Positions 43,014 to 51,535 of a stretch of 64,000 bases of DNA are shown in pieces. Position numbers and translations under genes: made by a program. Location: contig CAMCHJ010000001.1 in the NCBI GenBank assembly GCA_945874665.1, forward strand, positions 468,634 to 532,633, read 5' to 3'. Under the pieces are notes generated by a model. That model ran no database searches. It was given only the letters and a program-made list of their open reading frames with translations, and was not told where the DNA came from. Source of the stretch: Chitinophaga pinensis (GTDB lineage: Bacteria > Bacteroidota > Bacteroidia > UBA7662). Numbering within the stretch: position 1 is the stretch's first letter; every line of letters begins with the position of its first letter.

Positions 43014-43663
43014 TGGACTTCTTGGCTGGCAGGATTGACCACACCATGCTTTCGATGAACATGCAGCGTGCTGACGTGCTGCGCTTATGTAATGAAGCCA
43101 TGGATTTTGAATTTGCCGCCGTATGTGTGCCAAGCTACTTTACCCGCGACATGGCCGATGCCTTGGCTGGCTCCGGTGTAAAAGCGTGTACCGTTGTAGG
43201 CTTTCCTTTTGGCTATTACCCTCGCCTTGTAAAAAAACGTGAAGCCGAAACGGCATTGCGTTTGGGGGCTAAAGAAATTGACCTTGTTATTAACCAAGCT
43301 GCTTGGTTTTCGGGGGATTTTAAGTATGTGCGCAACGAAATAGCTTCCATTACCGCTCTAACTCATTCACAACAAGCTCTTATAAAAGTCATTATAGAAA
43401 CCGGGTATCTCAATGCCCAACAATTGGCCGATTTATGCCATGTCTGCGCCGAAGTAGGGGTAGATTATGTAAAAACCTCTACAGGATTTGGTAAAGAAGG
43501 CGCGAATGTTGCTGTTGTACGTGAAATGCGTCGTATCTTGCCTGAAAATATTTCAATTAAAGCATCAGGCGGCATCCGTGATCGTGCTTTTGCACTTGAT
43601 TTACTGGCCGCAGGTGCCGATCGCATCGGAACGTCCTCTGGAACAAAAATGATTTTACCATGA
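43013..43663 (+). CDS. deoC: Deoxyribose-phosphate aldolase
   Basis: The enzyme splits 2-deoxyribose-5-phosphate into glyceraldehyde-3-phosphate and acetaldehyde in nucleoside breakdown. The 216-residue TIM barrel has IDHTML (8-13), VGFPFGYYP, KEIDLVIN, the lysine-containing KVIIETGYL, the Schiff-base lysine in YVKTSTGF and IKASGGIRD, the complete family set. Its ATG overlaps the secA stop by one base and its stop overlaps the SPOR gene by 4 nt (ATGA), so it is coupled to genes unrelated in function. Confidence 0.94.
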   Translation: MDFLAGRIDHTMLSMNMQRADVLRLCNEAMDFEFAAVCVPSYFTRDMADALAGSGVKACTVVGFPFGYYPRLVKKREAETALRLGAKEIDLVINQAAWFSGDFKYVRNEIASITALTHSQQALIKVIIETGYLNAQQLADLCHVCAEVGVDYVKTSTGFGKEGANVAVVREMRRILPENISIKASGGIRDRAFALDLLAAGADRIGTSSGTKMILP

Positions 43664-44163
43664 ATAGGCTCATCGCAATTTTACTTTTGGCCTTGTTTGG
43701 GATAGGCTACAGCTGGGCCCAAGATCCCGCTGACACAAGTAGGTCATTAACTAGCGTCATTGATTCTGGCACGTTGCCTCAAGACACCAGTCGCTTTAGA
43801 ACGGATTCTACCCAAGAGCAGCAACTTGAAAAGAAAAAAGAACTCACGCGGTCTAAACCACCTACTGTGGATGGCTTTCGGGTACAAATTTATGCAGGCA
43901 ACAGTCGCCAGCAAGCCATGCAGATACGTACCGAAGTGGCGGTAGCCTACACTGATTATGCCGCTTATCTCATTTACAAGCAGCCAACTTTTCGGGTGAG
44001 GGTAGGTGATTTCAAAAGCCGTTTTGAAGCCCAGGAGCTACTTAGGGAGCTTAAAGAGCAGTATCCATCGAGTTTTATTGTGCCTGATGAGGTGCTCGTT
44101 AATCCAGTTTTGGCGCCAAAACCGATTGAAACTATTGAAGATGCTGAACGAAAAGATCCATAA
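43660..44163 (+). CDS. Secreted SPOR-domain protein
   Basis: The 167-residue protein has a signal peptide ending near SWAQ (residue 21), a Ser/Thr/Asp-rich linker, and a C-terminal SPOR domain (about 72-145): GFRVQIYAGNSRQQAMQ ... TFRVRVGDFKSRFEAQELLREL. SPOR domains bind denuded peptidoglycan glycans, so the protein is probably periplasmic and associated with the cell wall. It overlaps deoC upstream and the M20 gene downstream by 23 nt. Confidence 0.88.
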   Translation: MNRLIAILLLALFGIGYSWAQDPADTSRSLTSVIDSGTLPQDTSRFRTDSTQEQQLEKKKELTRSKPPTVDGFRVQIYAGNSRQQAMQIRTEVAVAYTDYAAYLIYKQPTFRVRVGDFKSRFEAQELLRELKEQYPSSFIVPDEVLVNPVLAPKPIETIEDAERKDP

Positions 44164-45334
44164 GCTCGCGCAAGAGCTTGTTCCCAAGGTAATAGCCAAT
44201 CGGCAGCACTTGCACAGGCATCCTGAACTGTCGTTCGAAGAAGCCAACACCGCTGCTTTTGTACAGGCCGAGTTGGCTGCTTTGGGCATTGATTTTAAAA
44301 GTGATGTGGCAGGTCATGGTGTGGTGGCGCTGATTGAAGGTAAAAATCCCACCAAAAAAGTAGTAGCGCTGCGTGCAGATATGGACGCGCTACCCATACT
44401 TGAAGCCAACGATGTGCCTTATCGCTCTCAGAATGCAGGGGTAATGCACGCCTGCGGGCATGATGCCCATACGGCTAGTCTTTTGGGCGCCGCTGCAATC
44501 CTAAATCAAGTAAAAAACGAGTTTGAAGGCAGTATTAAGCTTATTTTCCAACCAGCAGAAGAACGTTTGCCAGGCGGTGCTTCACTGATGATCAAAGCGG
44601 GGGTGCTTGAAAATCCAAAACCAGCGAGCATCATTGGTCAGCATGTGATGCCGTTTTTACCCGTTGGTAAAGTAGGCTTTCGCTCAGGTATGTACATGGC
44701 TTCAGCTGATGAAATTACCATGATTGTTCATGGCAAAGGGGGGCATGCGGCAATGCCACACATGAATATTGATACGGTGATGGTAACCGCCCAAATTTTG
44801 GTGGCCTTGCAGCAAGTGGTGAGTCGCTATGCCAATCCCACAATTCCTTCGGTGCTGTCGTTTGGCAAAATTACAGCCAATGGTGCCTTTAACATCATTC
44901 CCAACGAGGTGGTTGTGCTAGGTACTTTTCGTACGATGAATGAGGTATGGCGCAAGGAAGCCCATGCACGCATGAAGCAAATTGCTGAAGATTTGGCCAG
45001 CTCCATGGGTGCTATATGCGACTTTCAAATAAACGTAGGCTACCCGTTTTTGGTGAATCATCCGGAGGTAACAGCACGTGCTCGAGCCGCTGCCGAAGCT
45101 TATATGGGCGTTGAAAATGTAGTGGAACTCGATTTATGGATGGCTGCTGAAGATTTTGCCTATTACAGCCAAGTTACCGATGCCTGTTTTTACCGCCTAG
45201 GTACCCGCAACGAAGCCCGTGGCATCGTATCGGCAGTGCACACACCTACCTTCGACATCGATGAAGCAGCTTTAGAAACGGGTTGTGGTTTGATGGCTTG
45301 GTTGGCCATAAACGAACTTGGAGCGGGTAATTAG
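44141..45334 (+). CDS. M20 family amidohydrolase/peptidase
   Basis: The 397-residue enzyme has HRHPELSFEE (about 24-33), RADMDALPI, MHACGHDAHTA, QPAEERLPGGA and a dimerisation domain with HGKGGHAAMPH, the metal and substrate motifs of the M20D amidohydrolases that hydrolyse N-acyl amino acids. Cysteine 104 in HACGHD and the paired histidines are intact. No signal peptide is present. The start at 44141 fits the family N-terminus; it lies inside the end of the SPOR gene. The substrate is unknown. Confidence 0.92.
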   Translation: MLNEKIHKLAQELVPKVIANRQHLHRHPELSFEEANTAAFVQAELAALGIDFKSDVAGHGVVALIEGKNPTKKVVALRADMDALPILEANDVPYRSQNAGVMHACGHDAHTASLLGAAAILNQVKNEFEGSIKLIFQPAEERLPGGASLMIKAGVLENPKPASIIGQHVMPFLPVGKVGFRSGMYMASADEITMIVHGKGGHAAMPHMNIDTVMVTAQILVALQQVVSRYANPTIPSVLSFGKITANGAFNIIPNEVVVLGTFRTMNEVWRKEAHARMKQIAEDLASSMGAICDFQINVGYPFLVNHPEVTARARAAAEAYMGVENVVELDLWMAAEDFAYYSQVTDACFYRLGTRNEARGIVSAVHTPTFDIDEAALETGCGLMAWLAINELGAGN

Positions 45335-45768
45335 TCTTTTTCGAAGGCAATAATTGCTTCTCGGTAAGCCTCTGGCAAGCTGATAGTGAGGTCCTTGCGG
45401 TAGTCGTAGGCAACCAGTACCGCCTTTGCCGAAGTTAAAATCTCTTCCTGCTCCCCTTTGATTCGAATGACCAAATATTCCATTTCAAAACTCTTGTTGC
45501 CAATGCGCGATGTCCGCATCCACACCGAGGCCTTGTCGCGAGGAAACAAAGGTTTGTGGTAATTCACCGTGTTGCTGGCCAGTATCATGCCAATTTTGTC
45601 CCAGTCCCATTGCACCACTTCTCTAAAATAGTCGATGCGCGCTTGCTCAAAATAGCTGAGGTAAACAGCGTTGTTTACATGCTGCAAGGCATCGATATCG
45701 GCCCAGCGGATGTGAATAGGGCTGTGAAATAGAAATAAATTCCTGTCGAATTCTTGCTCGTTATTCAT
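45331..45768 (-). CDS. Acyl-CoA thioesterase, 4-hydroxybenzoyl-CoA thioesterase family
   Basis: The 145-residue hotdog-fold protein has the family signature WADIDALQHVNN (about 21-32) with the catalytic aspartate, YLSYFEQARIDYF, and VNYHKPLFPRD. It hydrolyses acyl-CoA or acyl-ACP thioesters; the acyl chain is not determined. It overlaps the convergent M20 gene by 4 nt. It looks like a single-gene unit. Confidence 0.9.
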   Translation of the reverse strand: MNNEQEFDRNLFLFHSPIHIRWADIDALQHVNNAVYLSYFEQARIDYFREVVQWDWDKIGMILASNTVNYHKPLFPRDKASVWMRTSRIGNKSFEMEYLVIRIKGEQEEILTSAKAVLVAYDYRKDLTISLPEAYREAIIAFEKD

Positions 45769-46224
45769 GGGGATCGGTTTTTTATACTATCTCTTGGCTT
45801 CCAACAATGCTGGTTGTGAACGTCCACAAAGAAAAACAATTCCCACCAATCGCCCGTGTATGTAAGTCGAAAATGACAGCATTTTCAGAAGTGGTTTGTG
45901 ATTGGAAAATGGCGGTGAAGACATTTATCAAGCCGCCTGCCGTAACGCTTAAAACCTGCTGGATTTGCTTCGGGTTCAACAGGTTTGGATGGACGGCTGC
46001 TAGCCTCCATAAGCACTCCTGGCATGCCGCGCAAAGAGGCACGTGCGCAACAAAGGTCAGCATGAAGGCTCACCATAGAATGAGTGGTTCTGGTTGAAAG
46101 ATACAGTTGGAAGTGCAAAGGATTTTATTCAAGGCCACTGCCCCAGCAGCACCACATGGAGGTTAAAAAAGCTCTACGAATTGACATCGAACCACTTATG
46201 CTTTGAATTGAATTGTTTTAGCAG
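45769..46224 (+). other. Intergenic region before rbfA, no supported gene
   Basis: About 450 nt. Open frames of 93-96 codons exist on both strands but show no family resemblance and unusual Cys, Trp and His content, so they are not called. Inverted repeats GGCGG/CCGCC (45911-45937) and AAACCTG/CAGGTTT (45952-45986) are present with long loops. Nothing else is recognised. Confidence 0.5.
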
Positions 46225-46232
46225 TATTTTCG
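46225..46232 (+). promoter_or_regulatory. -7-like box TATTTTCG, 4 nt before rbfA ATG
   Basis: The variant -7 box is separated from the ATG at 46237 by CTGC, the same four bases as at 12872-12875. A TTTG at 46202-46205 lies at a spacing of 19 nt as a good -33 box. A leaderless mRNA is predicted. Confidence 0.6.
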
Positions 46233-46236
46233 CTGC

Positions 46237-46596
46237 ATGAATGAATCGAAGCGGCAATTGCGGGTCGCTAAACTCTTGCAAAAGGAAATTGCGGAAATTT
46301 TACAGCGTGAATTGCCACATTTGGTTGCTGGCCACATGGTCACCATTACGAAGGTACGTGTGACACCTGATTTATCCCTGGCTCGTTACTATGTGAGTGT
46401 TTTAGGCAGTCAAAAGTTGATTTTAGTGGATGGCATGAACAATGCAAGATCTGAAATGCGTCTTAAATTAGGTCAGCGGATTCGAAATCAACTGCGTATT
46501 GTGCCTCAATTAGAATGTTATTTAGATGATTCATTGGATTATATCGACAACATTGAGCGTTTGTTAACCGATCCAGAACAAGACGGTAAGCTTTAG
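46237..46596 (+). CDS. rbfA: Ribosome-binding factor A
   Basis: RbfA helps mature the 30S subunit. The 119-residue protein has the KH-like fold layout: QLRVAKLLQKEIAEILQREL (7-26), ITKVRVTPDLSLARYYVSVLG, and LGQRIRNQLRIVPQLECYLDDSLDY, all family landmarks. Length is normal. It starts 4 nt after a -7-like box and is followed after 2 nt by a methyltransferase and then a lipoprotein-transport permease, a Bacteroidota-type cluster. Confidence 0.94.
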   Translation: MNESKRQLRVAKLLQKEIAEILQRELPHLVAGHMVTITKVRVTPDLSLARYYVSVLGSQKLILVDGMNNARSEMRLKLGQRIRNQLRIVPQLECYLDDSLDYIDNIERLLTDPEQDGKL

Positions 46597-46598
46597 GT

Positions 46599-47408
46599 AT
46601 GCAACACGACGAGTTACGGAAAACACTTACCGATTTATTCAAAAACAGACCGCAATTACGCTCTGTTTTTTACATACTCATTGATATACTGATTGTTAGC
46701 TTTTGGCATGTACGCCGGGGTATTTTGTCCTTTGCGCGTACCCGCACTGGTCCTGTACATGTACTCGATGCCGGCACTGGTTTGGGGCAATATGTGTATT
46801 ACCTCACCCGGAAGTTTCCCAATTGGAACATTTATGCCACCGATGTATCCGCCAATGAAATTTGTGAGTGCAACCGCTTTTTTCATCGTTTAAAGTACGA
46901 AAGGGTGCTTTTTAGAACTGAGGACTTGCATACCCTTTGTAAGAAAGATGTTTTTGATTTAGTGTTGGCCGTAAACGTAGTCGAATACATCGACGACCAC
47001 AAACTCGTTTTGCAGAACTTTTACCAGGCGTTAAAGCCGGACGGTATGTTGCTCATTTCTGTGCAGTCTGATAAATCGCGTGTAGTACAGCCAAATTTCA
47101 CCAACAAACTGCTTGGCAATAAAAATGTAGCCCATCGCTACAACAATCTAGAGTTAAAAAAACTCTTAAAAGAAGTTGGCTTTAAGCACATAAAGGCACA
47201 TTATGCCTACGGGACATCGGGCCGCATCTCAACTGTTTTGGGCGTGAGTGTTCCCAAAATTTTGATACGCAAAAGCAGGTATTTTTTGTACTTGATGCCG
47301 TTGTATTACCTGCTGTGCTACCCGCTGGTGTTTGTACTCAACAGCATTGACGCATACTTTGTACATTTGAGTGGTAGCGAGCTGGTGGTTCGTGCCTATA
47401 AAGTGTAG
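46599..47408 (+). CDS. Class I SAM-dependent methyltransferase
   Basis: The 269-residue protein has motif I VLDAGTGLGQYV (about 54-65), an acidic YATDVSANEI strand and VLAVNVVEYIDD, typical of Methyltransf_11/25. The C-terminus (about 225-260) has hydrophobic stretches that could associate with the membrane. The substrate is unknown; a small molecule or lipid is more likely than RNA because no RNA-binding element is seen. It is translated directly after rbfA. Confidence 0.85.
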   Translation: MQHDELRKTLTDLFKNRPQLRSVFYILIDILIVSFWHVRRGILSFARTRTGPVHVLDAGTGLGQYVYYLTRKFPNWNIYATDVSANEICECNRFFHRLKYERVLFRTEDLHTLCKKDVFDLVLAVNVVEYIDDHKLVLQNFYQALKPDGMLLISVQSDKSRVVQPNFTNKLLGNKNVAHRYNNLELKKLLKEVGFKHIKAHYAYGTSGRISTVLGVSVPKILIRKSRYFLYLMPLYYLLCYPLVFVLNSIDAYFVHLSGSELVVRAYKV

Positions 47409-47413
47409 AAGCC

Positions 47414-48652
47414 GTGTCAGTTGTTCGTTTTATTGCTTTCCGATATCTGTTTGCGAAGAAGCGAACCAATTTTATTAACATCGTTACCGGTATTTCTTTT
47501 GGTGGGGTATTGGTAGGTGCTGCGGCTTTAATTGTTGTCTTGAGCGTTTACAACGGCTTGGAAGAACTCACCCAGGGCATGTACAGCAAGTTTAATCCTG
47601 ATGTACGTGTGAGGCCACTGAACAGCAAGCTTTTCGACCGCAGAGAGATGGCGGCCCAACTCAAAAACTTCCCGCAGATCAATGGCATATCTTATAGCAT
47701 CGAAGAAAACGCGCTTTTTAGGTATGGTGACAGGGAGGTAGTGGGTGTAATTAAAGGCGTAGACAGCGCTTTTGTGGAGCTTACTGAAGTAAATCAAACC
47801 ATGGTCCGGGGCGAATATGTACTACGCGACGGCTTTGGTTTGCCCTATGCGATGCTGGGCGTGGGTATCGGGTATCAACTGCAGATTTCTTTGAACGATT
47901 ACCGACAAGGCATTGAAGTGTACATGCCAGCTCGCGGAAAAAAAATAGATTTATTGCGGCCAGAGACGAGTTTTGAAAAACGCGTTTTGCAACCTGCTGG
48001 TATCTTTGACATCCAGCCTGAAATTAACCAACAATATGTGCTGGTGCCCTTGGTGTTTGTGAGCGATTTAATGGGTATTCCTGAACACCAAGTAGGAGAG
48101 GTGGCGGTTAGACTAAAGTCTGGAGAGCATGCCGCTTCTTTTGCTAAAAAATTACAAACGGCTCTGGGCAGTGATTTTGAGGTGAAAGACCGTTATCGAC
48201 AACAGGAGGCCATTTTCAAGATTTTCCAAACAGAGAAGTGGTGGACTTACTTTTTTTTACTGCTCATTGTGTTGGTGGCGGCCCTCAACTTAGTAGGCGC
48301 CTTATCGATGCTGGTAATTGAAAAGCAGCGCGACATTGCTATTTTAAGCAGCCTTGGCGCCTCAAAGCCTGTGCTTTTTGGCATATTTATGGCAGTTGGT
48401 TCACTCATCACCTTGGTTGGTGCATCCTTGGGCATTGGTCTAGGCACGCTTTTATGCACCCTGCAACAGCAGTACGAGTTCATTCGATTTGCAGGGGAAG
48501 GTGCTTTTGTGGTGAGCGCCTATCCCGTGTCTCTGCGCTTTACCGACATTCTGTTGGTATTTGGAGGTGTATTGCTAATTGGTGTTTTGTGCACCCTTTA
48601 TCCAGCCTTGAAAGCGGCCAAAAGCATGACAACTGCACATTTGCGGGCCTAA
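47414..48652 (+). CDS. FtsX-like ABC permease, LolC/LolE type
   Basis: The 412-residue protein has one membrane segment near the N-terminus (about 26-48), a large periplasmic domain, and three C-terminal segments: the FtsX arrangement of four helices. FAYRYLFAKKRTNFINIVTGISF-like basic start and the later QRDIAILSSLGASK are typical of LolC/LolE, which release lipoproteins from the inner membrane. It starts with GTG at 47414, 5 nt after the methyltransferase. The cognate ATPase gene lolD is not in the window. Confidence 0.87.
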   Translation: MSVVRFIAFRYLFAKKRTNFINIVTGISFGGVLVGAAALIVVLSVYNGLEELTQGMYSKFNPDVRVRPLNSKLFDRREMAAQLKNFPQINGISYSIEENALFRYGDREVVGVIKGVDSAFVELTEVNQTMVRGEYVLRDGFGLPYAMLGVGIGYQLQISLNDYRQGIEVYMPARGKKIDLLRPETSFEKRVLQPAGIFDIQPEINQQYVLVPLVFVSDLMGIPEHQVGEVAVRLKSGEHAASFAKKLQTALGSDFEVKDRYRQQEAIFKIFQTEKWWTYFFLLLIVLVAALNLVGALSMLVIEKQRDIAILSSLGASKPVLFGIFMAVGSLITLVGASLGIGLGTLLCTLQQQYEFIRFAGEGAFVVSAYPVSLRFTDILLVFGGVLLIGVLCTLYPALKAAKSMTTAHLRA

Positions 48653-48661
48653 ATTTTAAGC

Positions 48662-48690
48662 AAAAAAAAGGCGACTTAGTGTCGCCTTTT
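48662..48690. terminator. Bidirectional terminator between convergent genes
   Basis: GGCGAC (48670-48675) pairs with GTCGCC (48681-48686) around 5 nt, extended by an A-run and a T-run. It serves the permease gene and the minus-strand gene ending at 48707. Confidence 0.88.
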
Positions 48691-48706
48691 AAAAAATGGA
48701 GTGCTT

Positions 48707-49186
48707 TTATTCGCTTTGTGCGTTACGACTATCGTTTTCAAGTACTTTCCGCTCGCTCACCTTACCATGTGCATCGTACATTGCCCATTCGCCTACTGGA
48801 GACCCATTTTTGTAGGTCAATCTGTAGCGCAGGCTGCCTTGGTTGTCCCAAACCATCCACTCGCCGTCTTTCTTGCCTTCGTTGAAATGGGCGGTTGTCA
48901 TTAACTGGCCTTGGTTGTTATAGCTCGACCAGCTGCCATGTTTTTTGCCCTGGAGATAATAGCCGGTTTCACGCAATTGACCATTGGTATGAAAACGATT
49001 TATTTTTCCTTGTGCTTGACCGTTCTGAAATTCGATCTCTGTAGTCTTGTTCCCTTGCGCATCATAATTCACTTTTAAACCTGTGAATTCGGTGGTTGCA
49101 GCTGATGGGATCAGCTCTGTATGTTGGGCACCAGCGGTGAGGGCTCCTAGACCTAAACAGATGGTTAATGTAAATAGTAATTTCAT
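48707..49186 (-). CDS. Secreted MORN-like repeat protein (YwqK type)
   Basis: The 159-residue protein has a signal peptide ending near AGAQ (residue 21) and five to six MORN-variant repeats, such as GQAQGKINRFHTNGQL, GKKHGSWSSYNNQGQL and GKKDGEWMVWDNQGSL, each about 22 residues. Such repeats occur in YwqK-like proteins of unknown function in Bacteroidota. It is exceptional in having a consensus Shine-Dalgarno sequence, AAGGAGG, 4 nt before the ATG. It is a single gene. Confidence 0.85.
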   Translation of the reverse strand: MKLLFTLTICLGLGALTAGAQHTELIPSAATTEFTGLKVNYDAQGNKTTEIEFQNGQAQGKINRFHTNGQLRETGYYLQGKKHGSWSSYNNQGQLMTTAHFNEGKKDGEWMVWDNQGSLRYRLTYKNGSPVGEWAMYDAHGKVSERKVLENDSRNAQSE

Positions 49187-49190
49187 GATT

Positions 49191-49197
49191 CCTCCTT
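49191..49197 (-). promoter_or_regulatory. Consensus Shine-Dalgarno AAGGAGG before the MORN gene
   Basis: On the minus strand AAGGAGG is followed by AATC and the ATG. Most starts in this window lack such a match, as usual for the phylum, so this site is unusual. Confidence 0.75.
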
Positions 49198-49359
49198 GAT
49201 TGTTATTTCAAAGTTATTGAAATATTAACTCAATGTTAACTAAAGTGTGTTAATTTTTTGATTTTTTCTACACTTTTTTTGTAAATCATTGATAAACAAG
49301 TATTAAGATATTTGTTGTGCACGCATAGAAATGTCAAAAACCAACCATATCTTGTTAAC

Positions 49360-49482
49360 ATGGAAGGCAAAGCGCCAAAGTGGCTTCAGAAATTGGGTTG
49401 GGCAGGATTTCTATTCTTCCTGATAAAAGGACTGATTTGGCTAGGCGTATTTTACGGTCTAGGCAACTACCTCTTTAATTGA
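49360..49482 (+). CDS. Small membrane protein, 40 residues
   Basis: ATG 49360 opens a 40-codon frame: a basic, tryptophan-containing start (MEGKAPKWLQKLGWAG) and a single hydrophobic segment FLFFLIKGLIWLGVFYGLG. The WAGFxFFLIKGLxWL pattern is like small hydrophobic proteins seen in Bacteroidota. A short AT-rich promoter-like region lies upstream. Its stop lies 16 nt inside the end of the convergent SDR gene. The function is unknown. Confidence 0.55.
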   Translation: MEGKAPKWLQKLGWAGFLFFLIKGLIWLGVFYGLGNYLFN

Positions 49483-50465
49483 GCAATTGTAAAGCTGGCC
49501 CCATCACTTAAGGTGTTGGCAAGCGGCGTGTAGGTAAAACCTGGCACCTTTTCTAAAATTTTGCTGCCTCCAAAACTCTTTTTTCTGTAAGCCGACTGCA
49601 CGGTTTCTCGTGTGATGAAAGGCATCTTGCCTTTTAACATCGCTACGAGCTTATTTACACGCCAAGCCAGCTCGGCCATCCACCGGGGCGGCAGTAAACT
49701 TGGGGCCTTCACACCCAAAGCCTCGGCCATTTCAGCGAATAATTGCTGATAGCTGAGGTTATGCGCATTGAGCACGTAGCGTTTTCCAACAATGTTCTGC
49801 TCGTCTAATAGGCAGAGTGCCTTGGCTACATCGCGTACATCGACGAAGCCGGTGGCACCCGGACTGTAAAAAGGCATGCCCTGATACACTTTGCGGAAGA
49901 GCTGGTTGCTACCGGAGGTTACTTGGCCTGGCCCTAGAATCACCGATGGACAAACCACCGCCACTTCTAAGCCCTCTTCCATACCTCGCCACACTTCGTT
50001 TTCGGATCTAAATTTTGAAATGGCGTAATTCGACTGCCCTTTGTCACCCTTCCAAGATGCGTTTTCATCGATGGGTAGGTGCGGTTCGGCGGCTTGTCCG
50101 AGCGCTGCAATACTGCTCACAAACAACACTCTTTTTACCTTTTGATGCAGGGCGGCATTGATAACGTTAGCCGTGCCGTGGATGTTGGTTTTGAACATCA
50201 AATCGCGCTGGTTGGGGTCGTAAGAGATAAACGCGGCGCAATGAAATATCTTGTCGATGCCGAGCATGGCATCTTCTAAGGCAAAATAGTCGGTAACATC
50301 GGATTGCACCCAATTTATACTCGCTATTTGGCTAGTGGTTAAGATGTTATGACTCCCTATTTTTGATTTACTGCGGTACAATGCCCGTATTTGATAGCCG
50401 CGCGCAAGCAGTTGTGCAACCACGTGCTCGCCTACAAATCCAGTTGCTCCGGTGACCAGTACCAT
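49467..50465 (-). CDS. NAD-dependent epimerase/dehydratase (SDR)
   Basis: The 332-residue extended SDR has the NAD(P) motif VTGATGFVGEHVV (4-16), FVSSIAALG, the catalytic pair in NYAISKFRSE (Tyr and Lys), and VVCPSVILGPG. It resembles the dihydroflavonol-4-reductase-like group. The substrate is unknown. The ATG at 50465 overlaps the anmK stop by one base (TGATG), so it is the last gene of the hflX-ompA-anmK chain. Confidence 0.88.
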   Translation of the reverse strand: MVLVTGATGFVGEHVVAQLLARGYQIRALYRSKSKIGSHNILTTSQIASINWVQSDVTDYFALEDAMLGIDKIFHCAAFISYDPNQRDLMFKTNIHGTANVINAALHQKVKRVLFVSSIAALGQAAEPHLPIDENASWKGDKGQSNYAISKFRSENEVWRGMEEGLEVAVVCPSVILGPGQVTSGSNQLFRKVYQGMPFYSPGATGFVDVRDVAKALCLLDEQNIVGKRYVLNAHNLSYQQLFAEMAEALGVKAPSLLPPRWMAELAWRVNKLVAMLKGKMPFITRETVQSAYRKKSFGGSKILEKVPGFTYTPLANTLSDGASFTIAQLKR

Positions 50466-51535
50466 CAAAAAAGTTCAATTAATGCCCCTGCGCAATGGTT
50501 GCTGCTGCTGCCAGTAACCTCCGAAAGCACATTCGACCTCCGAAGATAGCGTAACAAGCCTAAAAAGCCGAAAATCAAGGCTTCCTTTTGTTCAATAAGT
50601 TCCGCTGAAGGTAGGTGGAAGGTTGCCGAACTGTGTTTACGCAGCTGCTCCATCAAAAAGTCGTTGTACGCCCCCCCGCCTGTAACCAAAATGCGACCAT
50701 CGACTTGGTACTTGCTGAGCTCGCCGCCTACAATTTCGCCGAGATGCGCACACCAAGTGGCAAGCACATCTTGTGGGCCATAAGCTCCGTTAAAAAGCGA
50801 AGGTTGAAGCTGAGCTTCAAAGTGCTCACGACCCAGAGAGCGGGGCGGCGCTTGTTGGTAAAAGTCGAGTTTGCGTAACAGCGCTAACAGTTCAGGAAGA
50901 ATGGCACCGGCTCGCGCTAACTTTCCACTCGCATCATAAGCATGACCTAAGAGCTGGCTAGCCGTATTGAGCACCATGTTGCAACAACCCAAATCGTAGG
51001 CGATGCGCTTGTTTTGGTTCTCAAATGAGATGTTGGCAATACCGCCGAGGTTCAAACAGGCCGAGTAATCGCTGAAGAGCAGGGCGTCACCAATGGGTAC
51101 CAAAGGAGCGCCTTGGCCTCCCAAACCCACATCAGCCGATCTAAAATCATAAACCACCGGCAAACGTATCTCCGCTGCCAACCGTGCTGCACCCCCAATT
51201 TGGGTGGTGAAACCTCCTTCGGGCTGGTGAAAAATAGTATGGCCATGCGTACTCAGCAGTACAGGAGCCTGTTTTCCGCGCAAAAAGTCAGCGACAGCAG
51301 CGCTGAAAAAAGCACCCAGTTCAGCATCCAATTGCATCAAGCCCAAAGCACTGAGCTGGTGCGCGGTGGCGAGTTTTTGTTGCAAAAAAACCGGATAGAC
51401 CACCGTTTCGCTGCTCTCCAGCGCGTAGGTCCACCCGGTTTCGGTTTCGGCAAAGGTTGCGAGGCACAGGTCTAAACCATCGAGCGAGCTGCCCGACATC
51501 ATCCCTAAAACCCGCCATTGGCCTGTTCTTATCAT
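50465..51535 (-). CDS. anmK: Anhydro-N-acetylmuramic acid kinase
   Basis: The enzyme phosphorylates and opens 1,6-anhydro-N-acetylmuramic acid in peptidoglycan recycling. The 356-residue protein has GMMSGSSLDGLDL (11-23), STHGHTIFHQPEGG, QIGG, VYDFRSADVGLGGQGAPLVP and the later LVTGGGAYNDFLM, the ASKHA-type AnmK set. Its start overlaps the OmpA-family gene stop by one base (TAATG), linking recycling with an outer-membrane wall-binding lipoprotein. Confidence 0.94.
   Translation of the reverse strand: MIRTGQWRVLGMMSGSSLDGLDLCLATFAETETGWTYALESSETVVYPVFLQQKLATAHQLSALGLMQLDAELGAFFSAAVADFLRGKQAPVLLSTHGHTIFHQPEGGFTTQIGGAARLAAEIRLPVVYDFRSADVGLGGQGAPLVPIGDALLFSDYSACLNLGGIANISFENQNKRIAYDLGCCNMVLNTASQLLGHAYDASGKLARAGAILPELLALLRKLDFYQQAPPRSLGREHFEAQLQPSLFNGAYGPQDVLATWCAHLGEIVGGELSKYQVDGRILVTGGGAYNDFLMEQLRKHSSATFHLPSAELIEQKEALIFGFLGLLRYLRRSNVLSEVTGSSSNHCAGALIELF

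Noticed and set aside
45807..46097. A 96-codon frame before rbfA
   Set aside because: Its product is rich in Cys, Trp, His and Lys, has no family resemblance, and is matched by similar frames on the other strand in the same region.
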